From Leptolyngbyaceae cyanobacterium JSC-12 (GTDB taxonomy: Bacteria; Cyanobacteriota; Cyanobacteriia; Leptolyngbyales; Leptolyngbyaceae): a stretch of 64,000 nucleotides of DNA. How positions within the stretch are numbered: position 1 is the stretch's first letter; each line of letters opens with the position of its first letter. The DNA lies in contig CM001633.1 of NCBI GenBank assembly GCA_000309945.1, positions 4,351,912-4,415,911 on the forward strand, in the 5' to 3' direction. Position numbers and translations under genes: made by a program. The notes under the pieces were generated by a model. The model saw only the letters and a list, made by a program, of their open reading frames with translations. It was not told where the DNA came from and ran no database searches. Of the stretch, positions 43,414-51,964 are shown piece after piece.

Positions 43414-45279
43414 CTACTGAAGGGGCGTTGTTGCTGCTGAAACTGTGCAGTTAGTTGCAGTTGTACCTGATGGAGGAACTAAGCCAACCACATGGGGCAC
43501 TGGACGGGGAGTGTAACCTACCAAAGATTGTCCCTTAAATGCCAGGGATGTACTGGCTCCAGAGTCGAGCATCACTGCATCCCGAAATCCAGCTTTTGCC
43601 AACGCAATTCCCAAATCTACCGAGCCAATTGGCTCAACTGAGACACCAATTTGGGGTTGCCCCTGCTGGTTGATCCCCCAAAATGCTCGGTGACGCGGCT
43701 CATTGGCATCGTACAATCTGCCAAATCGCTCAATGGGTTGGGGGCGTCCGTTCTCAACCAACCAGCCTGCCGCAACAAAGGCATCTGTCATGTCTGGTAG
43801 CTCTGCCTGAACGCCCTCCAGGGTGTTGTGTTGCTTGTGCTTGAAAGGAATAAACTTAACAGATTTGGGTCCAATCAATACCAGCGGACGGTTTTCTAAG
43901 AAGGGAATTTCGCCCCGCTTGCCAGGGATAAACTGACCATGACTCTGGCTGTAAACGGGACCCAGCATGTAGTTGGAGTCTAATAATTCAAGGTTGAAGA
44001 AGCCCCCATCTACCCCTGCGATCGCAGGGGTATTTGCCAGAATCACAGGTACCTGAGCGCGGGTGTGATGATGAATCGTAATGGGTTTGCCACCTGCGAT
44101 GAAAATGAATGGCACATCATTGATGGTTGCGTCCAGTCTGCGCACGGGAGAAGAAAAATCAAACCCCAGAGACATCGAAGGAAGAGGCGCACCACCCCAA
44201 GCAATATCTACCATTTCTTGAATGCGGGATTGCCCGATCCGCCCAATCGCAAGTATATTTGCGGATTCTCCAGCCAGTTGCTCATCCAGATCATTCATCG
44301 TGAAAGCCGCCGTATACCCTGCCTGTTTCACTGCGTCCCAGGCGGCTTGATCAAATTTCCCCTCTGGGTAAGTAAAGTAGTGAATCGGAATCCCCAATTC
44401 AGCTTCTAGGATGCGCTTTGACTCTTGCGTTTCGAGCAACAGTTGCTCTGGGGAAAGCCCTTCCATCACCGTATGGCTAACACTATGGGAGGCAATTGTC
44501 ACCAGAGGATCTTTTGCCATCTCGCGCAATTGCTGCCAATTCAGGCTAGAGCGCCCCATTTTCTTACCAACTTTTTGGGTGTAAATGGAGAATACAGCAG
44601 GATAGTTATATTTTTTCAATAAAGGATAGACGTATTTGTAATGTCCTTCGTAGCCATCATCGAAGGTCAGCAAAATCGGTTTGGAGGGGAGTGGTAGCCC
44701 TGTGCGGAGATGATTGACCAACTGATCCATCGTGATTGGCGTCAGCCCTTTTTGCTTGATCAGTTTCAGGTGTGCTTCAAATTCGTTTGGGGTGACATCA
44801 AAAAAGACTTGCTTCTCTGCCAGAATGTCGTGATACATCATGACAGGGACTTTTGCTTGCCGGGCGGCTGGATGAATGTCTGGAAATGGGGTGGGGTTGA
44901 GATATGCCAATAGCTGAGGCGCAATCTGACTCGCGATCGCACCCATCCCAATCGCAGGCTGTTCAATCAAGCTGACTGTTTGCGAAATGTTACTCACCAA
45001 TTGGGCAAGCTCTGTTTTGTGAACCGTTTGAGGTGGCTTGCAAACGGTATTTAAAGCAGGAGCCGCTGGTTCGGTTAAACTTTCCGGTGATTGTAAGTCT
45101 CCAGGCTGCAACCCAGGAGCAGTCTCAGGAACCAATTCAGTTGCAGAATCGGGAAGGGCATTCCCATCATTTTCCCACAGCAGCAAAGTCGATAAGCTTA
45201 CAATCAGCGCAACACAAAAGCGATTACGGCGATGTTGCAAGGTGCAAACTGAGGCAGCAGCGTTCCGGGCAGTTGTCAT
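43414..45279 (-). CDS. Polysaccharide deacetylase fused to a phosphodiester glycosidase domain
   Basis: After a signal peptide or anchor (about 20-36) comes a polysaccharide deacetylase (NodB) domain with VPVMMYHDIL, TFDDGY at 205-210 (catalytic and metal Asp) and the metal-binding SHSVSH, then FTYPEGKFD. From about residue 385 a second domain with GVDGGFFNLELLDSNYMLG, RHRAFWGI and DAVMLDSGASTSLAF matches the NAGPA/phosphodiester glycosidase family. It would act on cell-surface polysaccharides in the periplasm. Both domains keep their key residues. Confidence 0.87.
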   Translation of the reverse strand: MTTARNAAASVCTLQHRRNRFCVALIVSLSTLLLWENDGNALPDSATELVPETAPGLQPGDLQSPESLTEPAAPALNTVCKPPQTVHKTELAQLVSNISQTVSLIEQPAIGMGAIASQIAPQLLAYLNPTPFPDIHPAARQAKVPVMMYHDILAEKQVFFDVTPNEFEAHLKLIKQKGLTPITMDQLVNHLRTGLPLPSKPILLTFDDGYEGHYKYVYPLLKKYNYPAVFSIYTQKVGKKMGRSSLNWQQLREMAKDPLVTIASHSVSHTVMEGLSPEQLLLETQESKRILEAELGIPIHYFTYPEGKFDQAAWDAVKQAGYTAAFTMNDLDEQLAGESANILAIGRIGQSRIQEMVDIAWGGAPLPSMSLGFDFSSPVRRLDATINDVPFIFIAGGKPITIHHHTRAQVPVILANTPAIAGVDGGFFNLELLDSNYMLGPVYSQSHGQFIPGKRGEIPFLENRPLVLIGPKSVKFIPFKHKQHNTLEGVQAELPDMTDAFVAAGWLVENGRPQPIERFGRLYDANEPRHRAFWGINQQGQPQIGVSVEPIGSVDLGIALAKAGFRDAVMLDSGASTSLAFKGQSLVGYTPRPVPHVVGLVPPSGTTATNCTVSAATTPLQ

Positions 45280-45661
45280 AAGGCGTAAGGTTATACAGAA
45301 TCCCCTAAAAAGATCTACCCTATAACGATGGATTTGTCAGTTTTTCTGGAATACATCTTCGTAGTAAATATACCTATTCTAATAAGGGCAGGGATTCAAA
45401 TTAAGTGCGATCGCTCAAATTGGCAACATTTAACGGTTAAGTGCAGCGGCGGCAGATGAACTTGAACTCAGAGCACTAGCAGTCTTCTTCCGTTCGCTGC
45501 CATGACGTGTTAGCTGACGATCGCTTTCAGTACTCCTGAGATCGTAATTAAGAACGCTCCAATAGTTCCTGCCGGTTCAGAATCTGAATGATATCAATAT
45601 CGATAGTAGAATTCCACCATCCAGCCAATAAAGCACGATGCATGCGATCGCACATTCGAGC
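45280..45661. other. 382-base gap without a clear gene
   Basis: On the minus strand a frame just after the ClpS-like stop reads MHRALLAGWWNSTIDIDI then ILNRQELLERS and stops; this may be a fragment of a lost gene, but I cannot name it. No repeat was noticed. Confidence 0.4.
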
Positions 45662-46351
45662 TTACCTCCACTCACTTTCAACCGTGAACCGTAGGGGGTA
45701 TTTTTTTACTTTGCTGCGCTGATGAGCGATCGCAACTTTCTCCTGAGCTTCCGTCAAGGGCAGGGCGATGACAAAATGTCGCCCTAGTTGGTGGGTATGA
45801 ATCATGCATTGAATCGCCAGATTCTTCGGTAGTTCAAATACTTGCTCCAGCACTTCCACCACAAATTCCATCGTCGTCGCGTTGTCATTGTGCAGATAAA
45901 CTGGAACCACCGAGGGATGCTCCCAGGGGCACTCTGGGATGGATTGGGTTGCTTCTGCCGACAGATATGGAGAAGTAACCCAACGGAGGTTTTGCAGCGG
46001 TTCCACGGGTTTTTGGGACAGGTTGTTATGCCCACAGCGGGTACAAACCCAGGAGCGCTTTGGCCTTCGGTTTCTGAGCAGTGGGGTGAGGAACGACCGT
46101 CGCAGGGCAAGGCTTTCGTAGAGGTTGCGTCCGCCGCAGCGAGGGCAGGCATCGGGAAAAATTTCCAGATATTCCGCCAGGGTTTGGGGACCACCTTGAG
46201 CCAGAATGCGCTGGGCGCGATCGCGTCGCTGCCTCCAAGTCTGTCTGGATTGAGCCAAGGGGTCAGGTTCCGAATGATCCCACTCAAATTTGATGGCATT
46301 CACTAGACAAATCAGCAGCAACAGCCCCATTAAACTGATAAACCAGATCAT
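45662..46351 (-). CDS. Membrane-anchored zinc-ribbon protein with C-terminal ClpS-like domain
   Basis: The order is an N-terminal transmembrane helix (about 3-20), an Arg/Gln-rich helix, a zinc-ribbon-like part with Cys69, Cys72, Cys103 and Cys106 (CPRC and CTRC), and a ClpS-like domain at about 148-228. In the latter, VYLHNDNATTMEFVVEVLEQ aligns with the ClpS start; Asn155, Asp156, Met161 and His187 match the N-degron-binding residues Asn34, Asp35, Met40 and His66 of E. coli ClpS, while Asp36 is Asn157. ClpS delivers N-degron proteins to ClpAP/ClpC. Known ClpS proteins are about 100 residues and soluble; this layout would present the domain at a membrane. Confidence 0.8.
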   Translation of the reverse strand: MIWFISLMGLLLLICLVNAIKFEWDHSEPDPLAQSRQTWRQRRDRAQRILAQGGPQTLAEYLEIFPDACPRCGGRNLYESLALRRSFLTPLLRNRRPKRSWVCTRCGHNNLSQKPVEPLQNLRWVTSPYLSAEATQSIPECPWEHPSVVPVYLHNDNATTMEFVVEVLEQVFELPKNLAIQCMIHTHQLGRHFVIALPLTEAQEKVAIAHQRSKVKKYPLRFTVESEWR

Positions 46352-46551
46352 AAACCCTCTCTCCTCTGCTTGTTAGGTCGCCTTAGCCTCCGGTTGTGTT
46401 TGCTGCCAACACGGGGATCAACGGTAATAAAGGCTTGTTTTTTAGGAATCAAAAGAATTTGTTTTAGCCAGTCTTAGACGAGCAAATAGGTTCGATCCGT
46501 GCTATCGTTACTATCTAGGCATTGAAAAGTACGCATTTACTATTTAAGGGT

Positions 46552-47490
46552 ATGGCTCAAGCAAGCTGTAAGCAATTAGGGTTATTTGAAAAGAGGAAAA
46601 TAACCGGGCAATCAGAAGTCGATAGTCAGCCTTATTACACTCAGACTTACGGAGCAGTGTACTTAGGAGATAGCCTTGAGCTTATAAAAAACCTTAAAGA
46701 TAGCAGTGTCAACCTAATTTTGACATCCCCCCCATTTGCACTTACCCGCAAGAAGGAATATGGAAATGAAAGTGCAGAAACTTACGTGGATTGGTTTCTT
46801 CCGTTTGCATATGAGTTTAAGAGGGTGCTTACTGAAGATGGATCATTTGTAGTTGATTTAGGGGGGGCTTATCTTCCTGGTAATCCAGTTCGTAGCATCT
46901 ATCAATATGAACTGCTAGTTAGGCTTTGTAAGGAAGTTGGTTTTTTCTTGGCTCAAGAGTTTTATCACTACAATCCTGCTAGGCTTCCCACACCTGCGGA
47001 ATGGGTTACTGTTAGGCGTATTCGAGTAAAAGATTCTGTCAATACTGTTTGGTGGTTATCAAAAACCGAAAATCCAAAAGCTGATAACAGGAAGGTTTTG
47101 AAGCCCTATAGTGAAAGCATGAAACAGCTTTTGAAGAATGGCTATAAAGCTAAATTACGTCCCAGTGGTCACGATATTTCTACCAAGTTTAAAAAAGATA
47201 ACTCAGGAGCGATTCCACCTAATCTTATTGAAGCAGCAAACACGGAATCGAATAGTTCTTATCTGCGGAAATGCAAAGAATCAGGAATGAAACCTCATCC
47301 AGCACGCTTCCCTGCATCTTTTGCCGAGTTCTTCATTAATTTCCTGACTGATGAAAATGATCTTGTACTAGACCCCTTTGCCGGTTCAAACACAACAGGA
47401 TTTGTTGCAGAAAATTTACAAAGACGATGGATGGCTTTTGAGTTGAATGAGGAATACTTGATCGGAAGCCAATATCGTTTTGAGGAGTGA
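46552..47490 (+). CDS. Type II DNA methyltransferase, N4-cytosine or N6-adenine (beta class)
   Basis: Motif IV is LTSPPF, as in N4-cytosine or some N6-adenine enzymes, and motif I is DPFAGSNTTGFVAEN near the C-terminus, so IV precedes I (beta class). FELNEEY ends the SAM region. The middle is presumably the target recognition region. TSPPF/Y favours N4-cytosine. It protects its own DNA from the nuclease encoded next. The start is ATG at 46552; a TTG at 46522 would also work. Codon use is more AT-rich than neighbours. Confidence 0.88.
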   Translation: MAQASCKQLGLFEKRKITGQSEVDSQPYYTQTYGAVYLGDSLELIKNLKDSSVNLILTSPPFALTRKKEYGNESAETYVDWFLPFAYEFKRVLTEDGSFVVDLGGAYLPGNPVRSIYQYELLVRLCKEVGFFLAQEFYHYNPARLPTPAEWVTVRRIRVKDSVNTVWWLSKTENPKADNRKVLKPYSESMKQLLKNGYKAKLRPSGHDISTKFKKDNSGAIPPNLIEAANTESNSSYLRKCKESGMKPHPARFPASFAEFFINFLTDENDLVLDPFAGSNTTGFVAENLQRRWMAFELNEEYLIGSQYRFEE

Positions 47491-47509
47491 TTTTACTGCG
47501 GGGAGAATT

Positions 47510-48514
47510 GTGCCTAGACTTACTAAGGATGATCTTCTCAGTGTTATCACACGCTCTATTTCAGAGTGTGGCTGGAGTATTCTTTATTTAGAAAGTCCGG
47601 TTACTCATCCTTTCAGGCTACAAATTTACAAGAATGATGAAAGCTATCGACTTCGCATTTATATTTGGAATTTGACTCATGGAGGAGGATCGGCGAGACC
47701 TAGAAGCGAATACCGAATTCAAATCACAGGCTTACCTACTAGCTACTTTGAGCCTGAAATCGGGGGGAAAACTCTAATTCTTGGTTGGTGGGATGAAGTT
47801 GGAGTTTTTGCAGGTTTTGACTATAACAAGCATTCTGGAATGCTTGGATCTTCACCCTCAATCCAGATCCGTGAACAATACCTTCGCAATGCCCACATTA
47901 ATGGATTTTCTGCTTGTGACAAAGGAAATGAAGAAATAGCAATTGCATTTAAGCCTAGCTTCTTTATTGAATATGTCAGAGATTTAGAGTCTCTACACGG
48001 TTTTGGAGAATCTGAATATGACCTCGGTGTTCTTGAAACTGTAGCTGAGAACCCTTATGCAGTAAATGATGCAGTAATTGAATCAACTAGTTGGAATCGT
48101 CAAACAGTAATTCAGACTGTCAAGAAAAGATTAAGAGATTCCAGTTTCCAAGACCGAGTTTTGACTGCCTATAGTTACCGATGTGCCATGTGCGGCGTGC
48201 AGCTTGATTTAGTACAAGCAGCCCATATTGTACCAGTAAGCCATGAGAACGGAACTGATCGCACTTCTAATGGGATGGCGTTATGTGCATTGCATCACTA
48301 CGCTTATGATCGCGGTCTTGTATTTGTGGATGAGGACTACTCAATTGAGCTAAATGAAAGGAAGATCAGAAAACTTCGCGCAATATCACGGGATGAAGGG
48401 TTAGAAAAATTTACTGAGGCTCTAAGAGCTTTAATTCTTCTTCCTCCAGCCACATCCGATCGTCCCCATAGGGATTATTTGATTGTTGCCAATTCCTTAC
48501 GTCTTGCAGCCTGA
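47510..48514 (+). CDS. HNH restriction endonuclease, partner of the methyltransferase
   Basis: The C-terminal HNH zinc domain is clear: YRCAMCGVQ, AAHIVPVSHENGTD, NGMALCALHHYAYDRGL. The N-terminal two thirds (LRIYIWNLTHGGGSARP, TLILGWWDEVGVFAGFDY) probably recognise DNA. The gene follows the methyltransferase directly, forming a type II restriction-modification pair. The start is set at GTG 47510 with GGGGAG upstream; a TTG at 47480 would overlap the methyltransferase by 11 bases. Recognition sequence unknown. Confidence 0.82.
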   Translation: MPRLTKDDLLSVITRSISECGWSILYLESPVTHPFRLQIYKNDESYRLRIYIWNLTHGGGSARPRSEYRIQITGLPTSYFEPEIGGKTLILGWWDEVGVFAGFDYNKHSGMLGSSPSIQIREQYLRNAHINGFSACDKGNEEIAIAFKPSFFIEYVRDLESLHGFGESEYDLGVLETVAENPYAVNDAVIESTSWNRQTVIQTVKKRLRDSSFQDRVLTAYSYRCAMCGVQLDLVQAAHIVPVSHENGTDRTSNGMALCALHHYAYDRGLVFVDEDYSIELNERKIRKLRAISRDEGLEKFTEALRALILLPPATSDRPHRDYLIVANSLRLAA

Positions 48515-48644
48515 TAGCATGGAGCTAGAGTTTATACAATTACTAGCAGTCGGCAGCCCAACACTGCACCGCAATGGAGGGAACACAGATTTCGGTGGTG
48601 TTCCAAAGGTTGTCTGCCAATGTTGAGGTTTACTGTTAGCCCTA

Positions 48645-49115
48645 TCAACTCCCCGGACTGATGGTGGTTTTGCCAAAGGTCATGAACACTAGGGTGGTGC
48701 CCGCAGGGCCACGATAGGCTCCCTCGGCGTGGCAGAGACCGCAGGCAAGGGCGGTGAGTTCCCAGGCTTCCTGTTCCGAACAGTGCAGTTTGCGGGTGGT
48801 GAGTCGTTCTACTCCCTGGGCTTCCCCATAGGTTCGCAGGGTGCGGGCATGGTTCTGGAGAACGGGTGCCACGGAGGGATGATCCCACCCCCAGAGCCAA
48901 GTGCCATCCAGGGTGTTGTAGGTACCAATGATTTGTACCGGGGCGGTGATGATCTGTCCTCTGGGGTTGGTGAACAGGATGGTGCCCTGGGCTTGATCGA
49001 CCTGCCAATCACACTGTCCCATCTGCCAGAGGCTATCCTGGGCTTGAGTTTTGAAACGGAGTTCTTCCACGCTGCGGGCCAGCAGGATGGGGTATTCCGG
49101 TGGTTCAGGATTCAT
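48645..49115 (-). CDS. DUF6882-like protein
   Basis: The 156-residue product contains WQVDQAQGTILFTNPRGQII, a GTYNTLDGTWLWGWDHPSV segment and CHAEGAYRGPAGTTLVFM, patterns I associate with DUF6882, small proteins of unknown role seen among polymorphic-toxin immunity-like genes. No signal peptide or membrane helix. It is the 3'-most gene of a minus-strand run that starts near 53419. Confidence 0.6.
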   Translation of the reverse strand: MNPEPPEYPILLARSVEELRFKTQAQDSLWQMGQCDWQVDQAQGTILFTNPRGQIITAPVQIIGTYNTLDGTWLWGWDHPSVAPVLQNHARTLRTYGEAQGVERLTTRKLHCSEQEAWELTALACGLCHAEGAYRGPAGTTLVFMTFGKTTISPGS

Positions 49116-49142
49116 GACTTTCCTCCTTACGTTTGAGCCGTC

Positions 49143-50435
49143 TCAAGAGGTCAGCTTTTTTATCCAGTACCCAGGGGGCGCTTGGGGAGGTTGGGTGCGA
49201 CCGTAAATATCGAGGAGGCTGTTATAGCGGCTCAAGGCTGCTTCGTATCGCCCTAACTGCTCCAGAAGCAGGGCTTGATTTTGCCAGCAGCGATCGTTGT
49301 CAGGGTCGATCGCCAACGCTCCTGCATAGCTGATCACTGCTTCCTCTAGCCGTTGCAGTTTGGTGAGCAGTAATGCCTGGTTATACCAGCAGCCCACATC
49401 GCCGGGGTCAATGGCTAAAGAACGGTCGAAACTGGCCAGTGCCGCTTCTGCCCTATCGGAGTGGGTGCTGAGCAGCATGGCTCGTTTGTACCAAAGCTGG
49501 GCATTGTCTGGATAGCGTTCTAACGCCCGGTCATAGTTTTCCAAGAGCAGCGTAAAAATTTCCTGCTGGGGATAATTCAATTTCTCCAAGGCATCATTCA
49601 CGGCCAAATCATGCCAATCGGGGTTTAACTCGAAGGCTGTTTGATAGGCGGCTAGTGCTTCTTGATAACGCTCAGCTTGCATCAAAACATCACCCTTGCG
49701 TCTCCAGATCCAATCCGGTGTTTCGCCATATTGATTCGGGTGATTATTGCCTTCGGGAAATTCGCTCAGTTGTTGATCATAGGCATCCAGAAGTTCCTGT
49801 TCTCGACCAAGCAGGGCATAGGCTTTGCAGCGATTTTCCTGGGCTGTTGCCTCTAGACAATAAGCTTGGTTGTAGGTATCAATAGCCTCTGCATAGCGCC
49901 CCAGACTGAACAGAATATTCCCCTTGTCTCCGTAATAGGCCCCCAATGCCTGATCGTTCTCTAGATCATCTTCTGCCTCTAAAAGGGCGATCGCTTCGTT
50001 GTAGCTGGCGATCGCCTCGTCTAATCGTCCCAAGTGAGCCAATAAACTGCCCCGGTTCGCCCACAAATCGCTGTAATCTAACACATCCACATCAGGCAGA
50101 TCCGCAAACCCCGCTAGTGCCCGTTCGTAGCTGGCGATCGCGTCTGTAAACCGCTGGAGGTCATGCAGTGCCGCGGCGCGACAGGCCCAAGCAGGGCTGT
50201 GGTCTGGATCAAGCGCGAGGATGCGATCGCAGGAAACCAGCGCTTCGGCATAGTCTCCGGTTTCCCTCTGCTGTTTGGCTAGCTCATACCAGGCATCGAG
50301 GTGCTCAGGGTCTAGTGCGACAGCTTGCCGAAACAGGGCGATCGCGTCCTGACGGGTAGACCCATCTGCTAATGCCGCAAACCCAGCCTGATAATAGTCC
50401 TCAGCACTTGAGTACAGTGGCAATTCTTGACTCAT
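49143..50435 (-). CDS. Tetratricopeptide repeat protein
   Basis: The 430 residues are made almost entirely of TPR units, about eight to ten (for example AWYELAKQQRETGDYAEALV, AWACRAAALHDLQRFTDAIA and CWYNQALLLTKLQRLEEAVI). TPR proteins bind partner proteins. There is no signal peptide. Its ATG overlaps the VOC gene stop by four bases, so the two are coupled. Confidence 0.85.
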   Translation of the reverse strand: MSQELPLYSSAEDYYQAGFAALADGSTRQDAIALFRQAVALDPEHLDAWYELAKQQRETGDYAEALVSCDRILALDPDHSPAWACRAAALHDLQRFTDAIASYERALAGFADLPDVDVLDYSDLWANRGSLLAHLGRLDEAIASYNEAIALLEAEDDLENDQALGAYYGDKGNILFSLGRYAEAIDTYNQAYCLEATAQENRCKAYALLGREQELLDAYDQQLSEFPEGNNHPNQYGETPDWIWRRKGDVLMQAERYQEALAAYQTAFELNPDWHDLAVNDALEKLNYPQQEIFTLLLENYDRALERYPDNAQLWYKRAMLLSTHSDRAEAALASFDRSLAIDPGDVGCWYNQALLLTKLQRLEEAVISYAGALAIDPDNDRCWQNQALLLEQLGRYEAALSRYNSLLDIYGRTQPPQAPPGYWIKKLTS

Positions 50436-50812
50436 ACCGTTTGCGCCTCCTCATTTTGGGAAAGGAGATGCACTACCCCTGAGGGGTCTGAAATCCAGTG
50501 GCCTCGAAAGTCGCCAAGGGGTTCCAATTCATCGCGAACCGGGGTTTGGGCTGCTGTCAGATAGGCCACTGCCCCCTCCAAGTCGTTGGTGGATAGCTCC
50601 AACCATACATCCGCCTGACTGTAGTGGGGTACTTCATCCAACCACAGTCGCATCGCTCCAAACTGAAATACATGGGAGGTGTCCCGTTGTCCTAGGTAAG
50701 GTAATCGCAATGTATCTCGATAGAAGGCAACGGTTTTTGCAAATCGAAATCGAGGAATTTTGAGGGCAATATTGCTGCCTCCTGAAAACCTAGGCTGAGG
50801 ATTTGGAAGCAT
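50432..50812 (-). CDS. VOC (glyoxalase/bleomycin resistance) family protein
   Basis: One paired beta-alpha-beta-beta-beta module of about 126 residues: TVAFYRDTLRLPYLG, FGAMRLWLDEVPHY, DVWLELSTNDLEGAVAYL, and WISDPSGVVHLLSQ. VOC proteins bind metal or small ligands as dimers; no clear metal triad is assigned here. ATGA overlap with the TPR gene suggests translational coupling. Confidence 0.8.
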   Translation of the reverse strand: MLPNPQPRFSGGSNIALKIPRFRFAKTVAFYRDTLRLPYLGQRDTSHVFQFGAMRLWLDEVPHYSQADVWLELSTNDLEGAVAYLTAAQTPVRDELEPLGDFRGHWISDPSGVVHLLSQNEEAQTV

Positions 50813-50836
50813 GATGTTTTCCTAAAATTGAGTGAA

Positions 50837-51750
50837 TTAGCGATCGCTATAAAACAAAACATTTGTGAAATTTCCACTTTGCAAGTCCGAGGGTTGAACC
50901 AAACAATAAAGAGTCGAGTCATGCAGTTCTACCCCCAGTTGGCCTACCACACGAAATAGCAATTCATAGACCGGAAAGCTTTCACCAAATGCCAGGGGAA
51001 ACAGTTGCTTGCGGGGATCAGACTGGCGAAAGGCGGGGTAGCCGCCCAATCGGTGTCCGTCACCATAGAGAAGGTATAGTGCTTCTTCTAATAAAGGATC
51101 ATTGCTGGCGCGATCGCGGAGTTCTCCCAGGGCGTAGTCATAGTTTTCAGCAAAGAATTCGCTTGTGCTTAAGGCTTCAACCCAGGTGGTTAGCCCCCCT
51201 GCATCCATCGGGGCAAGTTTGATTTGAAACCGCAGACTTAACCGTTCAGGGACGATGGGATGCTCAAAGGGGGTAGAAAGCTAAAGTCAGTGATGAGATC
51301 TTCAACGGAGAGAATCGGGTCTGGGAAAAAGAGAACTTTTGCCCCTGCTAATTCCATCAATTCTGAATAGGACATCGAGGCTCGTGCTTCTGTGGCAAAC
51401 CAGGTATGGTTCCATTCCCAGGTGGGTTTATCCACTACATAAAATTGCAAGATCCCTGATGTGGGAAACCCTTCCAGCGGAGGGACTTCGGCGAAGTTCA
51501 TCTGGGCTAACAAGGAAGCTGGTTTGTCGTCAATGTAGGGATAGTCTATGCCTGTAGGAAGATAGGGTGTTCCTCCGAAATGGCTTTCCCAGGGTAGGGG
51601 TGAGTTACCTTGAGAACCGATAGTTTCGATCGCAACAAAGGGTCGAATGGTAGATTCGATCGCCGCAATTTCTGCGTCTGAAATTTCTTCCCGCAGAATC
51701 TGACGGAGTGCTTCACTGCAACCTAAATTTTCGAGTCGATAATTTGTCAT
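50837..51750 (-). pseudogene. DUF1963 (YwqG-like) gene broken by a frameshift
   Basis: The first part (51750 to 51238) reads PLPWESHFGGTPYLPTGIDY, LLAQMNFAEVPPLEGFP and DFSFLPPLSIP, then a stop at 51238. The second part continues in another frame to 50837 with RFQIKLAPMDAGG, GDGHRLGGYPAFRQSDPRK and ends LFYSDR. In YwqG/DUF1963 proteins these parts are one protein, with GHKIGGYPxFxQxDPR after the FxF segment. Shifting frame at the run AAAGGGGG (plus strand 51266-51274) joins them as FLPPFEHPIVPERLSLRF. A single base is missing, so the gene is either inactivated, slipped by polymerase, or a sequencing error. Confidence 0.75.
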
Positions 51751-51964
51751 TTTTCCAACTCTGATCCTATTGTTTAGAGGATGTTCTGAAGGTTTGGCTT
51801 CTAGTAATTTGGACGACTAAAGTCGTTACTACAAACATAAGAATACGACATAAGAATACAGATGAATTCGGCTTTCTTTTTTGCGTTTGTAGTGATGGGT
51901 CAAATATATCTGCCCTTTTTAAACACTCTTTTAGGTAGATTTTTCAAGACAATTAGGATAGTTT

